Positions 48,800 through 60,692 of a DNA stretch of 64,000 nucleotides are shown here, piece after piece. Numbering within the stretch: position 1 is the stretch's first letter; each line of letters opens with the position of its first letter. Made by a program: the position numbers and the translations under genes. A model generated the notes under the pieces. That model was not told the origin of the DNA. It saw nothing but the letters and a program-made list of their open reading frames with translations, and searched no databases. Source of the DNA: Cynocephalus volans (lineage: Eukaryota; Chordata; Mammalia; Dermoptera; Cynocephalidae); the NCBI RefSeq assembly GCF_027409185.1, contig NC_084463.1, positions 161,177,869 through 161,241,868 of the forward strand. The letters are read 5' to 3'.

Positions 48800-48912
48800 T
48801 TGGGCCGGCCCGTGGCTCACTCGGTAGAGTGTGGTGCTGATAGCGCCAAGGCCCCGGGTTCGGATCCCATATACGGATGGCCGGTTTGCTCACTGGCTGA
48901 GCGTGGTGCTGA
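48800..48912 (+). repeat. tRNA-derived SINE dimer truncated at its 3' end, no A tail, with 15-bp target duplication
   Basis: The element starts 'gggccggcccgtggctcact', has the left unit complete ('ggttcggatcccatatacgg') and stops inside the right unit after 'gagcgtggtgctga'. CACAGGCCTGGTGTG flanks it exactly at 48785-48799 and 48913-48927. There is no A tail. Confidence 0.93.
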
Positions 48913-48929
48913 CACAGGCCTGGTGTGCT

Positions 48930-50482
48930 TAGGTGGGGGTGTGGTGGGGCCATGGCCTCCCCGCACCTGAGCTCTGATGCTGCCAGACTGTTGCTAGGGC
49001 TCTATGAGGTAATGGAGACTCCTCCAGGAAGCCCTTCCCGTGGCTCCCTCCCATGCTGGTTGCTGGATTTGCCTCCCCTGGCTCCGGCACTGGGCCCCTG
49101 GTGGAAGCCTGCCAGTTGCACTGTCTGCTCAGTTTCCTTATTTGCCTTTCCCTGGCTCACCCACAGGCTTTGATTCTGACAGGGCTTTCTCGCCTCTCCC
49201 TTAGGGCCTAGGCAGTGCCCATGACAGGTTGGCAGTCCACAAACCCTATCTGGGCTTCATATTGCATCCCACACAAGTTCCTGGATCAGTCCTGGGGCAG
49301 CAGGGGACATAGAGCATGGGGAATGTATCTTGTGACAGCCAGCAGGACAAAGGGACCAGGGTTTGGAATGCTGGAGGAGAAGGCAGACCTGGGTGGTGAG
49401 GGGTGGGAGTCAGGTTATCTAAGTGTCAGCCCACCATGCCCAACAAGACGTGCCTGGCCACCCTTTAGCCTGGGGGAATAAGTGGGCCTGGAAGTCAGCA
49501 TTATTGACCCAGTCCCTGCCTCCCCCTCTCCACCTCTGCACTTAACCACCAGCCAGAGCTTGACTCCCTCAGGCAGTCTAGTCATGACTGCTCAGATCGG
49601 CCTGGAGCTTGGGGTGAACCCAACCCATGCACTCCAGGGTCCTGAAGGGCTCCTGCTGTCCCTGGGAAGAAAGTAGGGGAGGCTACCTGGACAAACAATG
49701 CTGAGACACCTTCCCCAGCCTGCGCAGTGGTGTGAAGACTCATAGTAGGTGCTTGTTACTGTCAGCCCCTTCCAGATTGCTCCCTCCCTGCAGGAATCAG
49801 GGCTCCCTTTACTGTCACTCCCATCTTTGACTGGTAGCCTTGAAGAGCCAGCCAGTCCCACTTCTGGGCACAGATCCTCCTTTACTCACCATATGATCTG
49901 GAGCAAGTTGCTTCATTGCTCTGAGCATCAGTTTCCTCCTCTGTCTGCTAGTGCAGGGTTGCAAAGATGCCACCAGTTAATGAGCCTAAAGCCCTTGACA
50001 CTGAGGAGCATTCTGTCATGGAGGGGAGCTTTAGTCACTGCTGGACCACAGGGTGCCTTGCTGTAAGGCCTCCTTTCCAGGATGTGATGTGACAGGAAAA
50101 GGGGAGCAGAGCCTGGGAGAGAAAATATACGCCCAGGCAAGGTTTAAGGAAGAGGGTTCTAGGGGCAGCAAGAAGGCCCTGGAGGGCCTGATCCCAGAGG
50201 GAAGGAGATGTCAGGAGCCTACGCTGGTCATCAAGACCCATCAGGCCAGGGACAAGTGACAGGTGCTGTGGACAACCTGGGTTGGGATGCCTAAGCCTCA
50301 GCAAAACTGGAGGCTGTGCCCTGTGGCCAGTGGGTATAGTCAACCTCAAGCTCAGGAATGGCCCAAGCCTTCCTCTGAAAGCTGGAGTGGTCCAGACAGG
50401 ATAGAGTCCAGCTCTGAAACATCCTCCCAGGGACACCCCACATGCAGGGAGCACCCCCCTGCACAGCAGCCCTCAGGTCCTG
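48930..50482. other. Intergenic DNA between BANF1 and CST6
   Basis: No gene was recognised. A MIR-like piece lies at about 49880-50010 ('gatctggagcaagttgcttc', 'agcatcagtttcctcctctg'). Confidence 0.5.
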
Positions 50483-50842
50483 CCTTGGGTTGAATGTCCC
50501 CCCAAAACTTAGTCCCCACTGTGACAGTGTAAAAGAGGGTGGGAAAATCCTATTATGGTAATTGCAGGTGATTAGATTGTAGGACTGCTGTATTGAATGG
50601 ATTAATAATGGTGGTCAGGGGCAAGGTTCTGAGGACTTTAAAAGGAGAGTGAATGAGGAGGTTGGGCTCTGCTCTTTGACCACCATACTGTTTTCCACCA
50701 CCAAAGCTCTCACCAGATGTGCTCCCTGGACTTTGGACTTCTTAGCCTCAGAAACTGTAAGCAATAAATTTTGTTTTCTTTATAATTCACCCAGTTCCAT
50801 GTATTTTGTTATAAGCAACAGAAACAGACTAATACATATCCC
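50483..50842 (+). repeat. MaLR-type LTR, apparently solitary
   Basis: It starts 'ttgggttgaatgtcccccca' and ends 'agcaacagaaacagactaat', with a polyadenylation signal AATAAA near 50763. This is the structure of the MST/MLT1/THE1 group of LTRs. No internal sequence or second LTR was seen beside it. Confidence 0.75.
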
Positions 50843-52670
50843 TATGGAGCAGCCAGAACTCACACACCAGGATGTCACTGGCACATGGGTGCCACTCCAG
50901 GCCCCACCACTGACCTTCCCCTCTGACCTCCCATTTCCTCCCTGTAGAAAGAGGCAATATTCACTGCTTCTGCAGAACCATTATGAGATTGGCAGAACAT
51001 ATGCTGAATCCCTGGTGCAAGGCCTGGCACAAAGCAAGAGCCCAGTGATTAATTTCCCTTCCCCCTCCCTCTTCTCTCAGCAAGACACCACTTCTAGCTG
51101 TGTGACCTTCGACAAGTCTCCTCACCTTCCTGATTGACTTTTTTCACCTGCAAAATGAGGATAATGCTTACTAGCTAATGGTGCTTGTGTTAAGTGGCCA
51201 GTGGGTGAAAGGCTGTTGGAAATTGTTAGGTTGTGGTGCAAAAGACTCATCGGCACCAGCACGAAGCAGTGACCCTTCACCCACTGGCCCTTGGTGAGTG
51301 GGAAACAGGGCCTTGGCTAGTTTTTCAGGGAGCTGTTGGAGGTAAGTGTTGTTGCTGAGCTCCCAGCGATGGGAGAGCAGACCTGTGGGAGCCCTAGGAG
51401 GCTCCCTGGCCCCTTGGGGCTGCCTCTCCCCTCTTTCCCCTGTGTGTTGTCCTGGGCCTCTTACTCTATCCCCTCCCACTTTTCTCAGTTCAAGGTCCCT
51501 GCCTGGCCTTGGCCTCACCGAGCCAAGCTTTGGCCAGCTCTCCCACAATCTGGAGTCTGTCCCTTTAAAGCAGACACCTGAGCAACAAACTTGTGACTGT
51601 TCCTTGGAATCCCAGGGAGGTGCAGAGCTTGTTTTTCACAGCTGGGCTGAGGGGGCTGGGAAGCAGGCTGGCAGCTGCATTGGGCAGTGACCACACTCTG
51701 GTTTGAGTGTCCACGTCAGAAATCACCTCCTTTTCGTGGTCCTGGCTTTCTGAGAAGCCCCAAATTGGAGGCGGGGGAAGATATGCTGAATGTGTACTTA
51801 TTTATCACAGTAACAGCTACCACTTATTAAGTGCCAAGTGATTGTCAGGTCCTGTAAAACACCACCTCTTCCAAGCCCAGTTAAGACCCTTGAAGGCTCT
51901 AAGCACTGACAAGATCTTAGTATCCCAAGGACAATAAGCCACCTCCATCCCTAGCAACGTGTGATTAAAAGTACAAACTGTGCTGAACTCTAAAAAATTC
52001 ATGGGGTCCCTATTTTGTTGATCCATCTAGCACATGCCCAGTGTACCTAGTGGTGACCCAGTCTTGAGCCATCCATGTCAGAACAACCTTAGAAAATAAG
52101 GGTTGTCACCTTTTTTCAAATGAGCACACTGAGGCTCTGGAAGGTCGAGGGACTTGTTCAAAGTCACACAATCAGTAAGATGGCAGAGCCCCTTCCCTCG
52201 CCCCCCCACTTTCTGGCCAATTCTTATCCATTTTACAGGGAAAGAAACTGAGTCAGTGAGAAGTCAAGTAACTTCTCCGAGGTCGCACAGGTAGGAAACG
52301 GTGGCAAGAGTAAGAGCTTGATCATAGCTGCTCTTGGCAGCTCATATTAACAGCTGTCCTGTGAACTGACCCTATGGTGGCACTTGTTGCTGGATATCTT
52401 TGCTGTCCTTCCCCCCCCACCCCAGACTCCGTGTGTCCTAGAGGGCAGGGCAGCATCTAGGCACACAAAGGTCCTCGTGCCTGTGTGCTGCCCCTTACCT
52501 CCCAGTACGTGGGGCGTTCGGAAGGCACAGGGAAGCCACAGGCTTCTGGGTGACCTCCAGGCTGCCTCCCCCAGCACCTGTCGCGGGGGCGCACTGAAGG
52601 CGGAGGGCGGGGCCAGCGGCACGTAGATCTCGTAAAAGCGGTGCAGGGCTGCGGCTCAGCACTGACAACC
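50843..52670. other. Region upstream of CST6, with MIR pieces
   Basis: MIR-like cores are seen at about 52090-52180 ('tttcaaatgagcacactgag') and 52210-52320 ('ggaaagaaactgagtcagtg'). No gene was recognised. The last 100 bases become GC-rich and presumably hold the CST6 promoter, but no clear TATA box was found. Confidence 0.5.
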
Positions 52671-53923
52671 ATGGCACGTCTGAACTTCAAGCTGGCACTG
52701 GGTCTGACCCTGCTTGCACTCTGCCTCCTGGCGCTACCCCGCGACACTGGGGCCTGGACAGGGGAGCGCATGCTAGGAGAACGCCAGGACCTGTCCCCCA
52801 GCGACCCGCAGGTGCAGAAGGCGACACAGGCGGCCGTGGCCAGCTACAACATGGGCAGCAACAGCCTCTACTACTTCCGAGACACGCACATCCTCAAGGC
52901 ACAGAGCCAGGTGTGGCGGGGCGAGGGACAGGGGCCAGGGTGAGGCAGGCGAGGACAGACAGACGCTGCCCGGGCGCAGGGGGTTCCAGGACCCACAATG
53001 AACGAAATATGTAAACTTCAAAGAAAGACAGGATCCAACCCAGTGTTGGGCAACTCGCCTCCACTTGCCTCCCTGAGTCCTGCCCTGACGGGGTGGACTG
53101 GGGAGGGGAGTGCAGATAGGGCAATGGGGAGCCTGCGGTGGCGGTGGCAGGTCTGCGCAGGCGCGGGCAGGTGTGCCCATGGGGACTCAGCCTCCTGAGT
53201 GCTGCTGAGCCTCCCGCGTCCTGCAGGCTGCAGGCCTGCGCCCCTCTTCCCAGGGATTCCCACCAGGGTGAGGAACGTGCCCCTGCGCAATTGGAGAACG
53301 TGGAGGGAGGCAATAGGTCAGGATCTGGGATGACTGTTGGCATCCCTGACCTGTCCCTGCCGTCATGGTCCCCAGCTGGTGGCTGGCATCAAGTACTACC
53401 TGACAGTGGAGATGGGGAGCACGGCCTGCCGGAAGAATGCTGGAGACGGCATCAACCTCACCACCTGCCCCCTGGCTGCTGGGGCAAAGGAGGAGGTAAC
53501 AGCCCTGTCCCCTGATCCCCGAACCCCACAGAGGCCGCAGCCCTCAGCTGTGTGGACTGAACGGGTCCGGCTGGCCAGGCGGACGCTGGCTGAACCTGTC
53601 TGCCTTCTGGATGACTCAGCCACCACACCTGCAGGAAGGAGGAGGCTGGGGCTTCCCTGGGCAGTGAAGGACTGGCTGGTGGGATCTGGAATCTAGCCCC
53701 GGCCACCTGACTCGATGTCCCTCAGGCCAGTGCCTGCCCCTCTCTCGCCCCAGGGCGTCTGGGCAGGCTGGGCACTGGCTGTTGGCAGGAGGCTGGCCAG
53801 CCGGCTCACCCGTCCTTCTCCCCCGTGCTGTCTCCACAGAAGCTGCGCTGCGACTTTGAGATGCTGGTGGTTCCCTGGCAGAACTCCACTCAGCTGCTAA
53901 AGCACCACTGTGTGCAGCTGTAA
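52671..53923 (+). CDS. CST6: CST6, cystatin E/M
   Basis: Cystatin E/M is a secreted inhibitor of papain-like proteases (cathepsins B, L, V) and, through a separate site, of legumain; it acts in skin and other epithelia. Three exons, 52671-52910, 53376-53495 and 53840-53923, give 147 residues (human 149). Residues 1 to about 28 form a Leu-rich signal peptide. The inhibitory QxVxG loop is QLVAG, split by the first intron so that Gln is the last codon of exon 1. The second hairpin Pro-Trp is in VVPWQ. The four cysteines of type 2 cystatins are present (TACRK, TTCPL, LRCDF, HHCVQL). Two N-glycosylation sequons, NLT and NST, are seen. All borders are GT..AG and the frame is intact. Confidence 0.97.
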
Positions 53924-53978
53924 CAGGCCCTCAGGACGGCGCGGGCGGGGCTGGCGGCCCTTGGGCCACATCCCTTGC

Positions 53979-53984
53979 AATAAA
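53979..53984 (+). terminator. CST6: CST6 polyadenylation signal AATAAA
   Basis: The AATAAA lies 56 bases after the stop codon, followed by a GT-rich stretch ('aggtgccttgtgagtg'), giving a short 3' UTR. Confidence 0.88.
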
Positions 53985-54696
53985 TCGCCAGCTCTGCTCT
54001 TGCATAGGTGCCTTGTGAGTGCTTCACTCCCCCTGCCCCACTCCCACTCAGCTGACAGGGCACCCACAACACTCCCAGCCGAGCATCTGCCCTCCCAGCC
54101 CGGATAACGCTGGGGGTACAAGGTTCAGTCCCCAGTCCTAGAGTCCCCCAAACACCCCCGCATCACGGACATAGAGAAGCAAACCTCCAGAGTCCCCAAT
54201 CGCAGCCAGAAGCTCACAGTATTCTCAGAGATAAGGGGCAGGAGAAAAAGCCACACAAGAGAGTAGAACAGGGACCGTGTCTGTGAATACTTTGGGAGGC
54301 ACCTGTGCTCTGTCCCTCTCAGCACCCAGAAGGGGTTCAGGGTGGCCCGGGGTGGGTTCAGCCAGACAGGCCCCAGCACACTGAGCCACCGACCTCTGAA
54401 GATCCCTGTCCTTGCATGTGGCCCCGGGACGGCAGAGTCCCTGCAGGCCAAGACACCATGAGGGCTAGGACAGTGCCTCTCAAGTCCACAGCATGACCAC
54501 ATGCCAGATGGGCTCCCCCAGTGCCCTGCCCTGGGCAAGACCCTAGGATGGGACTGGACAGGAAGCCCCAGAGGGACCAAGCTCAAATCTACTACCCACA
54601 GGAGGGATGCAGGGATGGATTCCATTTAACGCCATTTAAAGGAAACCGAGCTGCAGCATGTTTGGCACACCAGCATTTCAGGCTGCAGTTCACATT

Positions 54697-54960
54697 GACT
54701 GCACACACACAACCCTAGGACACACCAGACATACATGCACAGAAACCCTCAACACACACTCAGATGCTCCCAGAGCCACATACCCAGCAAATACAACCAC
54801 ACACCACCTAGCAACGCAGAAGCACCAGCAAAAACACACACAAGCGGCACACCCCAGAGAAACCACCCGGAGATGTACACACAGACCCCAAACACGCAAC
54901 CCAGAGTCCCACATGCCACACCCAGAGGTGTCCCTCAGACACACAACCACACAGCCACAC
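54697..54960. repeat. CA-rich degenerate low-complexity DNA
   Basis: The plus strand is strongly biased to A and C with irregular ACAC and CACAC groups ('cacacacaaccctaggacac', 'caaccacacaccacctagca'). It reads as a decayed CA-type satellite-like tract, not a gene. Confidence 0.8.
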
Positions 54961-56651
54961 CTGGGACGGGACAGGAAGTAACTGGGACACCGTCAGGCCC
55001 AGGCAGGTGGCTGTGGACGGCACCCGGCAGCCCCTCCTTCCATGCAAGGCCCCACAGCCCACTGGTGCCTGCCTGGTCACCTGCCCGAGGCTGGGCCTCA
55101 GAAGGAGCAGCCCAGGTACAGTCCCTGCCCTCTGTCCCCATGCCCACATTAGGGTGGAGCTGGGGAGGTGGGACATAAACACTGACTCCATCTGGGAGTC
55201 TGAGGGACTGCATTTGACAGGTGTTAGGGACACAGGGACAAATTCCAGCCCTGCTTCTGCTCAAGCCTATCACATGTGGCAGCTAAGACAGCCTGGGCTG
55301 GGGGTGGGTGTTGCTTGGACGAGCTCCCAGGTGCCCTCAAGCACGAGCACGAGGCCCAGCATGGGGGTGGCCCAGGGTAGGTGGCAGGAAACGTCTGCTT
55401 GTTGAATGAATGTGTGAGGTGGTGGGGAGGAGGTCCCGAGACGTCTGCCAGGTGGCCTCTCCACCCCTGGAATCTGCCCAAATCCCAGGTGGCATTTCCT
55501 CTGCACGGTCCATTCCTGGGCCCTGAGACAGGCGGCGCCCAGGGGAGGTGCTGCTTCTGTCCTGCGGCCCTGAGGCTCCTCCACTGTCTGGTCCAGCCCG
55601 GAGGTGGGGGTGGGGGGTGGCAAAACCTTGTGTGGGCCTCAGCCTCCACTCGGGAGTGTCACCAAGACTGCCTCCAGCCTGCGCTACACCCGGGACAGCC
55701 TCCACTAGAGGTGAGGGGGCTGTTGAAGACAGTGACACCCCCACCCCACCGTGGATGGGGAGCCCCAGGCCACAGCTGGGCCGGAGCTGGACTCAGTGCT
55801 AGGTGTCCAGCTCCCAGCACAGGCCAGTGCCCCCGTGACACCCCAGTGGGGACGTGGGCTCTGGCCATCCTGCCCAGGCTCCGGCTGTACGTAGGGGACT
55901 CATCTAAGCCCTAACCAGGCAGGGTGGGGGCAGCCCTCAGCCTCGTTGTCTTGCTTCCCCCCCAGCAGAGGGACACTGGCCACACACACCACGGCTCCAC
56001 CCCGCCCTGAGCCCACGAGCACCCGAGCAGCGTCCACGCTCCCTCCCCACACTGAGCCTCTGCAGTCTGACCCCAGGAAGCGCAGGCTATGGCAATGACC
56101 TCTCACCTCTGGGTTCATGACATCTCCATGGTACTGGCACCATTACACCGGATGCTGAGGGTCCTGGTAGGCCTGAGCCCCTACTCCTGTAGTCCCCTGG
56201 TGTCCCAGGCCCTCACACCTCCAGGTTCTTCCAGCCTGTTCTTCTCCTGACTCCTGGGCCAGGCAGACCCTCTTTCCCAAGCAGGGTCACTGCCCACTCT
56301 GTCCCCTCCTGCCACAGCCAGCACCTGAGCCTGGTCCCTTTCTGCGTCACCCCTCTGGCTGCTGCCAATGCGGTGGTGGGCCGAGTAGGCTGCCGGGCAC
56401 TGGTGGGCCGGAGAAGACCCCAGACAGCCCCCTTCACGTGCCACACTCACGTGCACGCACACAAGTTCCCGACCCTGTGCCTCGGGCCGGCCAGTGAGGA
56501 CACGGAGCCATCTGGGGTTTTAAAACTCTCTTGGGGCCCCAACCCTGCAGGGCCAGGACAATCACTACAGCAGATGTGGGGACTTGTCCCAACCCACCCC
56601 TGTGGACAGCTTGTCAGACGCTGAAGTCTCTCTGGTATCCCTCTCCAGGGG
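54961..56651. other. GC-rich DNA between CST6 and CATSPER1
   Basis: Many long overlapping open frames reflect high GC content. None shows a family or splice-bordered exon that I recognise. The CATSPER1 3' UTR must lie at the right end, but I could not find its polyadenylation signal. Confidence 0.5.
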
Positions 56652-56942
56652 TCACTTCCTGAAGTCCTCTTCCCCAGCCTGCAGGGTGGCACGGGAGGGT
56701 GAATGAGCCGGTGCCAGCCTCTGCCCTCCCCAATGCCCGGGGAACTTCCCCACGGCCACTTCTGGGCACGAGTGCCCAGAGGTCCCCAGCCTCGTGCATC
56801 GCCCCTCCCCCCATCCTGCCTGGTCACCTCGAATGCGGTGTCCACAATCTCATCGATGACCGATGCCTGGGAGCGGAACTTCTGTTGCTGATGCTCCACC
56901 GCGGCCACCAGCTGCAGGAAGTGGAACAGCTGCTCCTGCTGC
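56652..56942 (-). CDS. CATSPER1: CATSPER1, last two coding exons (C-terminus)
   Basis: CATSPER1 is a pore-forming subunit of the sperm-tail CatSper calcium channel, needed for hyperactivated motility. The penultimate exon 56828-56942 encodes LFHFLQLVAAVEHQQQ and KFRSQASVIDEIVDTAFE; the last exon 56652-56678 encodes AGEEDFRK and a stop at 56652-56654. Both are bounded by AG/GT in minus orientation and join in frame. The encoded part is the cytoplasmic coiled-coil-like tail, not the channel domain. The position, 3' of CST6 and on the opposite strand, matches human 11q13. No further upstream CATSPER1 exon was recognised in 56943-64000, so the next intron is probably long, swollen by the repeats and pseudogene described there. 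Confidence 0.88.
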
Positions 56943-57139
56943 CTGGGGGCGATGGCAGAGGCAAGGGCCAGGCTGACCTGCCTGCTGGGCCTTCTGCGCC
57001 TCCAGCGCCACCTACATGGCTCTTCTTGCCTGCCTCCCCCTCCCCCGGAAACTCACGTCACCCTAGATCACTATTTCTGGAGTGTCTCCTTTTCCACACC
57101 TAACAGCGCCCCCACGTCTGCTGGTACCACGGAGGCTTC

Positions 57140-57485
57140 TGAGTATCACTGTGAGAAGCGTCCGTCCCCATTACCCACCCATCTACCCACCTGCTTGGCC
57201 CTTCATCTGCCCCATACCTCTCCAGGTACCCATTCAACCATCTGCCCGTCCATCCCCCCATCTACCTGTCCATTCCCTCACCATCCAGCCAGTCCACCTG
57301 TCCACACTCACCTGTCCCTCCATCCACCTGCTCTTCCTGCATAAACCCACCCGCCCAGCTACACCTTCAACATGCTGTGCAGTCGTGCCCCTGACCACTC
57401 GCCCACCCACTCATTCACCCACCCAAATAGGCAGTCACCTATCCAGCCATTCACTCGTCACCCACCCGTCTTACCAACCCATCCA
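57140..57485. repeat. CCAY/CACC-rich degenerate tandem repeat
   Basis: Phrases such as 'ccacccatctacccacctgc', 'ccgtccatccccccatctac' and 'cactcattcacccaccca' indicate an imperfect tetranucleotide-based repeat. It lies in the CATSPER1 intron if that gene continues to the right. Confidence 0.75.
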
Positions 57486-57599
57486 TCAAATAACACCGAC
57501 GACCACGAACACTGCAAGGTGCTCAGTGGATAGACAGATGAATCAGAAACGGCCTTTCTCTCGGAGACAGACAACAAGGAACACATGGTGGTTGGTGTA

Positions 57600-57960
57600 A
57601 ACTTGGGGTGCAGAGGGGCCCAGAGGAGGGAAACTCAGCCAGTGTGGGCATCTGGAAAGGCTTCCGGGGGAAGCATAATGGAGCTGAATTTGAGGGTTTG
57701 GCAGCCTTGGGCAGGGTCCCTGGGGCTCCAAGGTGTGAGAACAGCAGGGAGCATAACCGGGGGCCTGGGGGCAGGATTCAGAGAAGGCTGTTTCAGGGGC
57801 TGGGTGAATTGAAGGTGGAGACTCCAGGCAAGGTCAAAGCAAGCAGCCTGGGCCGTATCATGAGGGGGCCAGGAGCCATGGAGGGGCTTAGCCTCAGGGG
57901 AGGAGGGAAAAGTCAGGTCGCACTTGAGAGAGACCACTCTCACTAGGGACGGACTAGTGG
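57600..57960 (+). repeat. Old interspersed repeat, family not assigned (further copy)
   Basis: It resembles the repeats in the SART1 intron ('aaaggcttccgggggaagca', 'gccaggagccatggaggggc'). The assignment is weak. Confidence 0.35.
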
Positions 57961-58010
57961 GGGTGACTTTGGAGGCCAAGAAATGCCCAAGGAAAGCATG
58001 GCAGCAATGC

Positions 58011-59382
58011 ACCAGAAACGTACACTGGGGAAAAGACAGCCTCTTCAATAAACGGTGCTGAGAAAATTGGACATCCGTATGTAGAAGAATAAAACTAACC
58101 TGGACATCTCGCCAAAATCAACTCAAAATGGATTAAAAATTAAATACACATTCTGACACTATACAACTCCTAAAAGAAAACACAGGGGAAACACTTCAGG
58201 AAGTAGGACCATGCAAAGACTTATGAATATGACCCCGAAAGCACAGGCAAGAAAAGGAAAAATAAGCAAATAGTTATCAAACTAAAAATCTTTTGCACAG
58301 CAAATGAAACAATCAAAAGTGGGAAAAGATAACCTACAGAGTGGGAGAAAATATTTGCAAACTCTGCATCTGACAAAGGATTAGTAACCGGAATATACAA
58401 GGGACTCAAACTCAAGTAAAAAAACAAGTTATCTGATTAAAAAATGGGCAAAGGAGTTGAACAGGCACTTCTCAAGGGAAGATATACTAATGGCCAACAG
58501 ACACATGAAAAAATGCTCAACATCACTCAGCATCCGGGAAATGTAAATCAAAACCACAGTGAGATACCATCTCATTCCAGTTAGATTGGCTATTATCAAA
58601 AAACCAGAATAAAAAATGCTGGCAAGGATGTGGAGAAAGGGGAACCGTCCTACATTGTTGCTGGGGCTGTAAAATGGTGCAGCCTCTATGGAAAATGGTA
58701 TGGAGGTTCCTCAAACAACGGCAGATAGAACTGCCATAGGACCCAGCAGTCCCACTGCTGGGAATATACCCAGAGGAATGGAAATCATCCTGTCGAAGGG
58801 ACACCGGCACTCCCATGCTTACTGCAACTCTATTTAACAATAGCCAAGAGTTCGAACCAACCTAAAGGTCCATCATCAGATGACTGGAGAGGAACATGTG
58901 GTATATTTACACACTGGAATACCACTCTGCCATTAAAAAAGAATGAAATTCTCACACACACACACACAAAAAATGAAATTCTGCCATTTGCAGCAACCTG
59001 GATGAACTTAGAGAAAATTATGTTAAGTGAAATAGGCCAGGCACTAAAAGAGAAATACCCCATGTCCTCACTTATATGTGGAAGCTAATAAAAAATAAGT
59101 AAATAAACAAATAGATAAATAAAAGATACAACAATCACAACAGTACATTGAACTTTTAAGAGAACAGAACTGAGACTACCAGAGATGGGAAAGGGGAAGA
59201 GAAAGGGGGGGAAAGGGAGAAATTGGTAAAGGGCCACGAAAATCGATTACATTGTATAATGAAGAATATACTAATTATCCTGATTTGATCATAACACATT
59301 GCACACGGGTATTGATATCCAATGCTGTACCCTACAGATATGCACAATCAACTAGGTTCCAATACATAAATAAATAAAAGTC
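58011..59382 (+). repeat. LINE-1 3' 1.4 kb with target duplication
   Basis: ORF2 C-terminal sequence ('tggggaaaagacagcctctt', 'tggccaacagacacatgaaa', 'ggagaaaggggaaccgtcct') is followed by the L1 3' UTR and an AAATAAATAAAAG tail. Flanks TGGCAGCAATGC (57999-58010) and TGGCAGCAGTGC (59383-59394) match at 11 of 12 bases. A short (CA)n run is at 58954-58967. Stops break the coding part. Confidence 0.93.
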
Positions 59383-59394
59383 TGGCAGCAGTGC

Positions 59395-60620
59395 CAAGAG
59401 CCCAGACCAGGGCGGTGACCAAGCAGCTGGAATATGGAGGATGGTCAGGGGAGTGACGCAGGAGGTGAAGCGAGCCGGGGTTGGAGCTCAGCTCTGCCAG
59501 CTCTCAGTCGCCTGAGCCCGGCATCAGCACCCAGAGCACACCCAGGCAGAGGGCACAGCGCAGGAGGCCTGGAGGAGAGAGGAATGTGCCGTGCTCGTCC
59601 GACAGTGCAGCTGAGGCAAGGAGGTACCAAGGGTGGCTGCAATGACCTGAGGGAGGTTGGCGCAGGACTGATCACCGATGGCGCCGAGGATGCCAGCGGT
59701 CAGGCCCACCCTGTCCCCTGGTGTGGAGCCAGTCTGGACAGGATGGAACAGGGCCCAGCTTTCCGAGAGAAGGATCTGTGGGGAGCCAGGTCTGAAAGCC
59801 AGGAAGCAGGAGCCTGTGGCAAGGACCCCAGGTAGGAGCAAGAGTCCCCAGCCACGAGTCCCCAGCTGTCCTGGCTCAGCTGGTCACTATGTGGACAAGG
59901 ACGGAGGGTGGCCTCGGGCCTCCAGGCCATACCCAAGCTGTTCCCTCACCCCACCGCCTCCTCCCTCCACCTGCTGACGTCTCCCCTTCCTCCATGACCC
60001 AGAACACGTCTGTAGGGGTGGGGCCCTCATGGGCAGACCGTGAGTCTGTGTCCTCTTTGGGTCCCTAGAGTGCTCCCAGGGCTGGCCTTGACAAGGTTTG
60101 GGGATGTTTCTTGAGTAAAGAGACGAGTGGAATCCCTGCTGGTGGCATTGTCCGGGTGGTCCAGGGTAATTTGAGCCAATTAATTTCCTTTTTTGCTTAA
60201 GCTCTTTTGCACTGAGTGTCGGTTCCTGTTGGAGAGCACAGGTGAGGGACTAGGTAACCTCTGAGGACCCTTGATCCTCTGGTGTTGTTTATAAGAGTGA
60301 GATTCTGGAGCTCAGAATCTAAGGTTCTGAGGATCTTTAAGCAGGAAGCAAACCAGCTGGCTCAAAATCAATGCACTGGGAAAGTCGGGGCTGTGAAATG
60401 AACATGTATAGTGATAACACGGAAATCTGCTCTGACCAGGTGGCTAAACTGTAGTGCCTTGGGAGATGTGGGACAAGTCATAGTCCCATCTGCATGTCCT
60501 GGAAAACATTCTCATAAGACCATTTTTACTTAGAAGCAGACTTTTAGGTTTACAACAAGTTTAAATCCTTTGTATGTTGAAATTGCCTACTTTCAATCCC
60601 CTGCGGGACTTGCAAAAGAG
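59395..60620. other. Intergenic or intronic DNA, nothing named
   Basis: No exon of CATSPER1 or another gene was recognised. Sequence from about 60100 on has the look of old repeat or retroviral interior DNA, but I could not identify coding motifs. Confidence 0.4.
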
Positions 60621-60621
60621 G

Positions 60622-60692
60622 CACTTCAGCCTGTGGTCTGATGGTTAGGATCCCATACTTCCACCCAGCTGCCTGGTTAGGGAATCAGTCCC
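60622..60692 (+). other. tRNA-Glu-like remnant
   Basis: The stretch 'ctgtggtctgatggttagga' resembles the A-box part of tRNA-Glu, and 'ggttagggaatcagtccc' is a weak B-box-like part. The cloverleaf is not intact. It may be a decayed tRNA copy or part of a larger old repeat. Confidence 0.35.

Noticed and set aside
52773-53180. Long minus-strand frames across CST6
   Set aside because: They are antisense shadows of the CST6 first exon and intron.
54690-55233. Cys/Val-rich and Thr/His-rich open frames on opposite strands
   Set aside because: They are translations of CA-rich low-complexity DNA.
57140-57485. Possible CRISPR-like array because of repeated short phrases
   Set aside because: The units are irregular and low complexity and the genome is mammalian.
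57082-57600. A 172-codon Pro/Thr/Ser-rich frame resembling a mucin
   Set aside because: It reads through the degenerate CCAY tandem repeat and has no signal peptide or conserved start.
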